The notes beneath the pieces are model-generated. The model saw only the letters and a list, made by a program, of their open reading frames with translations. It did no database searches and was not told the DNA's origin. The position numbers were made by a program, and so were the translations under genes. Below are positions 14,097 to 18,692 of a stretch of 18,692 bases of DNA, piece after piece (positions within the stretch are counted from its first letter, which is position 1; every line of letters begins with the position of its first letter). This stretch comes from Candidatus Mnemosynella bozhongmuii (GTDB lineage: Archaea > Halobacteriota > Archaeoglobi > Mnemosynellales > Mnemosynellaceae): NCBI GenBank assembly GCA_014361165.1, contig JACIWD010000046.1, forward strand, positions 1-18,692, given 5' to 3'.

Positions 14097-15159
14097 ATGG
14101 ACGAGCTTAAAAATGCGTCAAGCCCTTATCTCAGAAAGGCTGCTGAGCAGCCTGTAAAATGGCTTAGCTGTGGAGAAAAAGCTTTTGAAATAGCAAAAAA
14201 ATAAGCCAATTTTGTTATCAATCGGAGGTGTCTGGTGTCACTGGTGCCATGTTATGGCGAAAAAGTGTTTCGAGAATGAGGAGATAGCCGAAATCATCAA
14301 CAGAAACTTTGTTGCCGTGAAAGTTGACAGGGACGAGAGGCCAGATGTTGACAGAAGATATCAGGATTTTGTTTTTCGCAACAACAGGCACAGGGGTTGG
14401 CCTCTCACTGTTTTCCTCACTCCCGATGGAAAGCCTTTCTTTGGTGGAACGTACTTTCCTCCAGAAAGCTTCAAAGCATTGCTGCTCAGAATTTCCGATT
14501 TATGGTTAAGGGAGAGGGAAAAACTTCTTGGATCAGCAAAGCAGGTTGCAGAATATCTTAAAAGGTATAACGAGGGAGATTTTAGCGGTGAGATGGGCAG
14601 TGAAGTTTTGGAAAAGGGAATAATGGCAATAACCTCTGCTATCGACTATGTCAACGGAGGTATCGGCCACGCTCCCAAATTCCATCATGCCAAGGCACTT
14701 GAGCTTCTGCTGACTCACCACTTCTTTACTCGGGAAGATGGGTTCAGAGAGGCTGCAGAAATCAGCCTCGATGCAATGGCAATGGGAGGCGTCTATGATT
14801 AGCTTCTCGGCGGTTTCTTCCGCTATTCTACCGACGAGCACTGGCATATTCCGCACTTCGAAAAGATGCTTTACGATAACGCCGAGCTTCTGCAGCTTTA
14901 CAGCATTGCCTATCAGCTTACAGGAAAAGAACTCTACGCAAGAACTGCAAGAGGGGTCGTGGATTACTACAAGCACTACGGCAGTGACGAGAGCGGTGGA
15001 TTTTACGCCTCCCGGGATGCTGACATAGGTGAGCTCGAAGAAGGGGGTTACTGCACCTTCATCCTTGAAGAGATGCTCAAGCTTTACAGGCCATTCAAGC
15101 TGGTTTTGAGAGACTCAGCAGAAATTGTGTGTGAAGGTAATGTTTGCAAGCCACTATAG
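14097..15159 (+). pseudogene. Broken DUF255 / YyaL (SSP411-type) thioredoxin-domain protein gene
   Basis: The intact family has an N-terminal thioredoxin-like domain and an (alpha/alpha)6 barrel, usually 600-700 residues. Here the N-terminus (SSPYLRKAAEQPVKW...GEKAFEIAKK) is in one frame. It hits TAA just after an A7 run (14194-14200), and the continuation (KPILLSIGGVWCHWCHVM, with the family CxxC) is in another frame. Losing one A would restore it. The second block, 14212-14802, covers DRDERPDVDRRYQD, FLTPDGKPFFGGTYFPP and GGVYD, then TAG (14800-14802) stands where the family has Gln. Homology goes on at once (LGGFFRYSTDEHWHIPHFEKMLYDNAELL). After ASRDADIGELEEGGYCTF, about 300 residues seem to be missing and the frame jumps to a C-terminal-like IVCEGNVCKPL. 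Three lesions make a real pseudogene likely; the lesion at the homopolymer alone could be an error. Confidence 0.88.
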
Positions 15160-15654
15160 CAGCCTGTACTTCACAACAAAACCATCCTCCACTTCTTCGT
15201 AGTCCACAACCTCCGCATCAGCATCCTGAGTTACGTCCTCAAAGTAATCGTAAACTCCACAGCTCACGCAGAAGGGACCGGTAAATTTGACGTAAACCAA
15301 ATCGCCATCTTCTCTCATGAACTCTGCTACAGCTTCGGGAGAGTGGAAGCGGTTGAACTTCTCCAGCGCCTCCTTAAACTCAAGGAGCTTCGTGTACTCA
15401 ACCTTTCTGTCAAAACCGTGTTTCCCAATCCAGTGCTTGATGTATGGGCACGAAATCTTAATCTTTTCGAAGCTTCTGGCGTAATCCAGAGCTTTTTCAA
15501 CAACTTTTGAAGCATAACCCTTCCCCTCCTCCCCCTTTGCCGTGAAGGTGGCAAGAAGCTCTATTTCATCTCCACTCTGCCTGTAAACTACCCAAGAAAC
15601 TCTCTTGGAGTTAACGTAAAGGGATATCTTATCTTCCTCGATTTTGAATTCCAT
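15154..15654 (-). CDS. GNAT-fold acetyltransferase with cysteine-containing C-terminal extension
   Basis: 166 residues from ATG 15652-15654 (MEFKIEEDKISLYVN). An ATG 20 codons earlier is possible, but the family-like sequence begins here. Residues ~1-85 are a minimal GNAT domain of the YidJ/Acetyltransf_CG type. ELLATFTAKGEEGKGYASKV includes the acetyl-CoA pyrophosphate loop (EGKGYA), and ISCPYIKHWIGKHG follows the small-GNAT C-terminal pattern. Residues ~95-166 are an added region with GPFCVSCGVYDYFED (a CxxC pair) and an acidic end. I do not recognise that extension. It could bind a metal or sense redox state. The gene lies 65 bases after copZ on the same strand, and a TATA-like CTAAAAGT about 30 bp upstream gives it a possible promoter of its own. 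The acceptor substrate is unknown. Confidence 0.75.
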   Translation of the reverse strand: MEFKIEEDKISLYVNSKRVSWVVYRQSGDEIELLATFTAKGEEGKGYASKVVEKALDYARSFEKIKISCPYIKHWIGKHGFDRKVEYTKLLEFKEALEKFNRFHSPEAVAEFMREDGDLVYVKFTGPFCVSCGVYDYFEDVTQDADAEVVDYEEVEDGFVVKYRLL

Positions 15655-15719
15655 ACACCTGATTCTCTTTTTTTCGTTAAAAACTTTTAGCCCTCCTCCG
15701 ATAACCTCTCCCATCGGAC

Positions 15720-16316
15720 CTATTTAGCAGAGTATCCCGCATCTTTCACAGCCCTGACGAGACTTTCCAGCTCAGCTCCCTCATCGACCTCAACCACAGC
15801 CCTTTCCAGCCCAACTTCGATAACTCTCGCCCCAGCCTCTTCAAGCGCTGCTTTTACAGCACTCACACAGCCCATGCAGGTAAGTCCCTGAAGCTTAAGT
15901 TCAACCCTCTTTTTTACCTCCTTATCAGCTTTAACTGGAAATCCAAGTTTCTCCAGCTGCCGGTGGCAGCATCTCCCGGAAGGATTCGTTACAACGCACC
16001 ACTTCCCCTTTCCGGCACCCGTTACTTCCAGAGCTTTTTCTCTGCCAAACTTATCCGCTGCTTCCCTCAGAGCTTTCTCGGTAACTCTGTTGCAGTAGCA
16101 AACAGGCTTTGGCTCGTCCTTAACCTTCCACCCAACCCTCGTTTTTAAATCTGCAATGCCAAAAACCTCGCTGCCGAAATAAACGACATCGCATTCAGGA
16201 GAGGGACAGAAGTAAAAATCACCCCTAACTTTACCCCAAAGCTCTTCTCTGACGTGAGCTCCAACAGTTAGAAGCTGAACCTTCCAACCTTCCGTTGCGC
16301 ACTTGGGGCAGTTCAT
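15720..16316 (-). CDS. copZ: Copper chaperone CopZ with N-terminal iron-sulfur/zinc domain
   Basis: 198 residues from ATG 16314-16316, with a short 5' leader. The C-terminal Atx1-like domain (about 138-198) has the copper site LTCMGC (Cys147, Cys150). The N-terminal ~130 residues are the rarer extension described in A. fulgidus CopZ: a zinc site from NCPKC (Cys3, Cys6) and CPSPEC (Cys37, Cys42), and a [2Fe-2S] site from CYC (Cys73, Cys75), Cys107 and one of Cys116/117. This domain is thought to reduce Cu(II) to Cu(I) before hand-over to the CopA exporter. All expected cysteines are present. No copA or copper regulator is in the window. It may form an operon with the downstream GNAT gene. Confidence 0.94.
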   Translation of the reverse strand: MNCPKCATEGWKVQLLTVGAHVREELWGKVRGDFYFCPSPECDVVYFGSEVFGIADLKTRVGWKVKDEPKPVCYCNRVTEKALREAADKFGREKALEVTGAGKGKWCVVTNPSGRCCHRQLEKLGFPVKADKEVKKRVELKLQGLTCMGCVSAVKAALEEAGARVIEVGLERAVVEVDEGAELESLVRAVKDAGYSAK

Positions 16317-16500
16317 AGTTCCAAATTGAGAGTTTAGTAAATATAAATTTAGCAGCCAGAGCGATAACTCCACAAATCTACTTTAAGGATTTCCCGAGCA
16401 AGAAGGCCGAAGTCGAAGAAAAGGCGGAGTTCAAGAAGCAAGATGAAATGACTTTTCGATCAATACATCTGGCTTTAAACCAAGGGAATCATGAGAGGCT
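16317..16500. other. Gap between copZ and the DUF531 gene, with an unexplained open frame
   Basis: Apart from the copZ promoter, this 184-bp stretch holds no gene I can name. A plus-strand frame from about 16330 reads through in a protein-like way (ITPQIYFKDFPSKK, then a Lys/Glu-rich run) until it enters DUF531 antisense. It has no good start and may be a decayed gene end. It probably contains the right edge of the island. No repeat matching the tRNA 3' end was seen. Confidence 0.35.
16338..16349 (-). promoter_or_regulatory. TATA box of copZ
   Basis: The minus strand reads AAATTTATATTTA, centred about 28 bp upstream of the copZ ATG, so transcription should begin within a few bases of the start codon. 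No Shine-Dalgarno sequence is visible, consistent with a near-leaderless message. Confidence 0.5.
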
Positions 16501-17034
16501 TCAAACATTCGAACCTCTCTTCTCATTCCTCCTCTTCTGAAGTTCTGAAGCGAAAAAGGCAATTGCGCCAATAGCAGAGCAGGTTTCAAGACTCACCCCC
16601 TTCCCGGTTATGTCAAAGTGATATTTATAGCTCTCAAAGAACTCCTTTGGAAGTCCCTTTCGTCCGAGTCCAATGAGGAATGTGAGAGATTTCCTCTCCG
16701 CAAATTCGAAAAGATCGGAGGGTTTAACCCTCTTCCTCTCATCAGGTTTTGAAGTTGTGACAATCACCTCCCCAAAATGCGCCGGAATTTTCTCTATGAG
16801 GTGAAATTTTCCGCTTTCGTGAAGTCTCTCGAGATATTCCCCTCTTTCCCCTATCGTTGTGTATTCCCTGATGGCTCTGACAACCTCTTCCTTATCCTTC
16901 CAGAAGCTGAAGTCCATGAGCGCCAGATGAAGATCATAGGCATAGCAGAGAGGTGCAGCTCTTGCTATCGTTCTCAGATGAATTTCATGGAGAATGAGTT
17001 TGTTGTAGGTGTTTACAAGGCAGAGAACGATCAT
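16501..17034 (-). CDS. DUF531 family protein
   Basis: 177 residues resembling the archaeal DUF531 family (Pfam PF04407), beginning IVLCLVNTYN and LHEIHLRTIARAAPLCYAYD. The C-terminal third, FLIGLGRKGLP...DITGKGVSLETCSAIGAIAFFA, resembles the knotted SAM-binding end of SPOUT RNA methyltransferases (a G-x-x-GLP loop, then SLE-x-C-x-AIG). An RNA-modifying role is therefore plausible but unproven. There is no membrane segment. The ATG overlaps the TGA of the upstream M42 peptidase by four bases (ATGA), so the two are translationally coupled. Confidence 0.82.
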   Translation of the reverse strand: MIVLCLVNTYNKLILHEIHLRTIARAAPLCYAYDLHLALMDFSFWKDKEEVVRAIREYTTIGERGEYLERLHESGKFHLIEKIPAHFGEVIVTTSKPDERKRVKPSDLFEFAERKSLTFLIGLGRKGLPKEFFESYKYHFDITGKGVSLETCSAIGAIAFFASELQKRRNEKRGSNV

Positions 17035-18080
17035 GGTTTGAAAAATTTCGGCGCTGTTTCAATGCACCTTCTCGTCAGCTCGATGCAGTTCTCAAGGTCT
17101 CCGAGAGAGAGAATGCTCACCGAGGTGTGGATGTATCTTGTTGGCACGCTGATCACTCCTGCGAGAATTCCCGATTTTGTCAGATGGATTGCAGTTGCAT
17201 CGGTTGTGCCTCCATCCGAGACCTCAAGCTGAAACGGTATTCCGAACTCCTCTGCAGTCTCTCTCATCCATCTGAGAACCTTCTGATGGGTTATGATGCC
17301 TCTTCCCGAAGCATCAACAACCGTTATTGCAGGACCCCCTCCCAGCTTTATGCTCTTCTTCTCCCTGAATCCAGGAGAATCTGTTGCTATGCACGTCTCC
17401 AGAACAATCGCAACATCCGGTTCGAGAGCATAGGCAGAAGTTCTCGCACCTTTAAGTCCGACCTCCTCCTGAACAGTTGCAACAGCATAAATCTGAGAAC
17501 CGGTTTCAGCTCTCCTGATGGCCTCAATCATGGCAACAATTCCGGCTCTATCGTCAAAGGCCTTGCCGCAGACCCTGTCTCCGATTAACCTCACGCAGCT
17601 CCTCTCGAGAACCACAGGAGTTCCGATGCGAACTCCTGCCTTTTCAACCTCCTCTCTTGAGGAGGCGCCTATGTCTATGAACATGTCCTCTGCCTTTACT
17701 GGCTTTTTCCTCTCCTCCTCACTCATCACATGCGGCGGTTTGGAACCTATCACTCCGTAAACAGGACCGTTTTCGGTTAGAAGAAGGACTCTCTGATCCA
17801 GGAGAGTCTGATCAAACCATCCTCCAATCTTCACGAACTTTATGAATCCGTCCTCATCTATATGTTTGACCATCAGTCCGATTTCATCCATGTGGGCAGC
17901 GAGCATGATTGAGGGTCTCTCCCCTCTTTTAACACCTATGAGATTTCCAAGAGTGTCCTCTCTGATTTCATCCACAAGACCTTCGAGCTCTCTTCTCAAA
18001 ACCTCCCGAACTCCGTCCTCATAACCGGAGATTCCGGGAGCCTCTGAAAATCTTTTCAGAAGTTCAAAGAGCCGATCCAT
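17031..18080 (-). CDS. M42 family (TET-type) metallo-aminopeptidase
   Basis: 349 residues, the usual M42 length. Metal ligands and catalytic residues are in place: AAHMDEIG (His63, Asp65), GKAFDDRAG (Asp177 region), VQEEVGLKGA (catalytic Glu205, ligand Glu206), a later acidic ligand in ATDSPG (Asp234), and RYIHTSVS (His318). Such enzymes form large tetrahedral cytoplasmic complexes that trim peptides released by the proteasome, with two Zn or Co ions. They were often mis-annotated as cellulase/endoglucanase. The ATG is 18078-18080. The gene lies 27 bases after the flavoprotein and overlaps DUF531, so it sits in the middle of a three-gene minus-strand unit. Confidence 0.95.
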   Translation of the reverse strand: MDRLFELLKRFSEAPGISGYEDGVREVLRRELEGLVDEIREDTLGNLIGVKRGERPSIMLAAHMDEIGLMVKHIDEDGFIKFVKIGGWFDQTLLDQRVLLLTENGPVYGVIGSKPPHVMSEEERKKPVKAEDMFIDIGASSREEVEKAGVRIGTPVVLERSCVRLIGDRVCGKAFDDRAGIVAMIEAIRRAETGSQIYAVATVQEEVGLKGARTSAYALEPDVAIVLETCIATDSPGFREKKSIKLGGGPAITVVDASGRGIITHQKVLRWMRETAEEFGIPFQLEVSDGGTTDATAIHLTKSGILAGVISVPTRYIHTSVSILSLGDLENCIELTRRCIETAPKFFKP

Positions 18081-18107
18081 GGATGGAGAATTCCCCTAGC
18101 ATGATAT

Positions 18108-18692
18108 TTACTTTTCGATTCCGAGCCTTCTTGAAGCTATCACCAGAGGGTCCCAGACTGTTGAGAGAGGAGGAGCATAGGGAAAATCCGCAAAAAAGAG
18201 ATCTCTCACAGTAAACCGAGCTGAGAGGGCAACTGCAACAGAGTTCAATCTAGCTAAAACAGACTCGAAACCCGAGATCTGAGCTCCGAGAATTCTTCTT
18301 GAGTCTCTCTCGCATATCAGCTTCAGATAGATGCTCCTGCCATCTGGATAGTACTTTGCCCGGGAAGGTGCTTTTATGAATGCTGACTGGACTTCAAATC
18401 CTTCCTCAAGTGCCTCTCTTTCGCTCAAACCTGTTCTCCCTATCTGAACCTCATGAAACTTTGTTATTCTCGTTCCCGCAGCTCCGGGAAACCTGAGATT
18501 TCCTCCCGCTATGTTCACTCCGGCAACATAGCCCATCTTGTTCGCTATAGTCGCAAGAGGCATGTAACTCCTCTTCCCTGTGACAAGATTCCTTGTTTCG
18601 CAGCAGTCTCCTGCAGCATAGATATCCTCGATGCTCGTCCTCATGTGCTCATCAACCTCTATTGCTCCGGTCTCACCTGTCTTCACTCCCGC
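18108..18692 (-). CDS. FAD-dependent pyridine nucleotide-disulfide oxidoreductase, NADH oxidase/CoA-disulfide reductase type (5' end outside window)
   Basis: This is the C-terminal ~194 residues; the frame is open through the window edge. The second FAD motif, TSIEDIYAAGDCCE, comes first. A segment that lines the flavin follows (MPLATIANKMGYVAG, GAAGTRITKFHEVQIGRTGLSE). Then comes the dimerisation domain, with ILGAQISG and the C-terminal FPYAPPLSTVWDPL that marks the NADH oxidase/CoA-disulfide reductase/NADH-dependent persulfide reductase group. The active-site cysteine is in the missing N-terminal part, so oxidase, CoA-disulfide reductase and persulfide reductase cannot be told apart. Archaeoglobales carry many paralogues of this group. 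It is the promoter-proximal visible gene of the unit with the M42 peptidase and DUF531. Confidence 0.9.
   Translation of the reverse strand, partial: AGVKTGETGAIEVDEHMRTSIEDIYAAGDCCETRNLVTGKRSYMPLATIANKMGYVAGVNIAGGNLRFPGAAGTRITKFHEVQIGRTGLSEREALEEGFEVQSAFIKAPSRAKYYPDGRSIYLKLICERDSRRILGAQISGFESVLARLNSVAVALSARFTVRDLFFADFPYAPPLSTVWDPLVIASRRLGIEK

Noticed and set aside
14800..14802. In-frame TAG in the DUF255 gene as a pyrrolysine codon
   Set aside because: The family has Gln at this place (CAG to TAG is one change). The same gene also carries a frameshift and a large deletion, and no pyl genes are visible. Decay explains it better.
12820..16500. Direct repeat of the tRNA-Leu 3' end as a distal attachment site
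   Set aside because: I looked for a copy of the T-arm/acceptor sequence up to the DUF531 gene and saw none. Integration at the tRNA therefore remains only a suggestion.
1..18692. CRISPR arrays, insertion sequences or defence operons
   Set aside because: No regularly spaced repeats, transposase, integrase, nuclease or toxin-antitoxin genes were found on either strand.

Overview
The window is archaeal and most likely from the Archaeoglobales (Archaeoglobus, Ferroglobus or Geoglobus). The evidence is archaeal-type genes throughout (type 2 peptidyl-tRNA hydrolase, archaeal TruD, geranylgeranyl reductase family, pyruvoyl arginine decarboxylase, DUF432, DUF531), archaeal TATA-type promoters a short distance from the starts, GGTGAT-type ribosome binding sites, a type II tRNA-Leu without an encoded CCA, and a one-iron superoxide reductase and a CopZ that closely match the architecture of the characterised Archaeoglobus fulgidus proteins. 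Genus and species cannot be fixed from the sequence alone.

Left part (1-2994): the 3' part of a PLP aminotransferase converges on pyruvoyl-dependent arginine decarboxylase. Divergent from the latter is a two-gene unit, DUF432 protein plus MscS-type mechanosensitive channel, joined by a TGATG stop/start.

Phosphate region (2958-8947): a minus-strand phoU with an N-terminal AbrB-like DNA-binding domain diverges from a plus-strand operon pstS-pstC-pstA-pstB-phoU-metallophosphoesterase. The shared 90-bp intergenic region holds nested inverted repeats overlapping the TATA boxes, a plausible autoregulated switch. pstC appears to start at CTG behind a perfect Shine-Dalgarno sequence, and a T7 tract separates pstS from pstC.

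Translation/lipid region (8939-12849): truD and pth2 form a minus-strand pair, divergent from a geranylgeranyl-reductase-family flavoprotein coupled to an MBL-fold hydrolase. An unrecognised 140-residue gene follows, then tRNA-Leu(CAA).

Stress island (about 12850-16500): just 3' of the tRNA lie wrbA, neelaredoxin/superoxide reductase, a decayed DUF255/YyaL thioredoxin-domain gene (frameshift, in-frame stop and apparent internal deletion), a GNAT protein with a cysteine-containing C-terminal extension, and copZ. It looks by eye different in composition from its flanks, it has longer intergenic gaps, and it may be acquired DNA. No integrase, transposase or attachment-site repeat was seen.

Right part (16501-18692): a minus-strand unit of an NADH-oxidase-like flavoprotein (cut by the window end), an M42 aminopeptidase and a DUF531 protein. 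There is no gene-free stretch over 300 bases. The largest gaps are 12850-13038 and 16317-16500. No CRISPR array, insertion sequence or rRNA was found.
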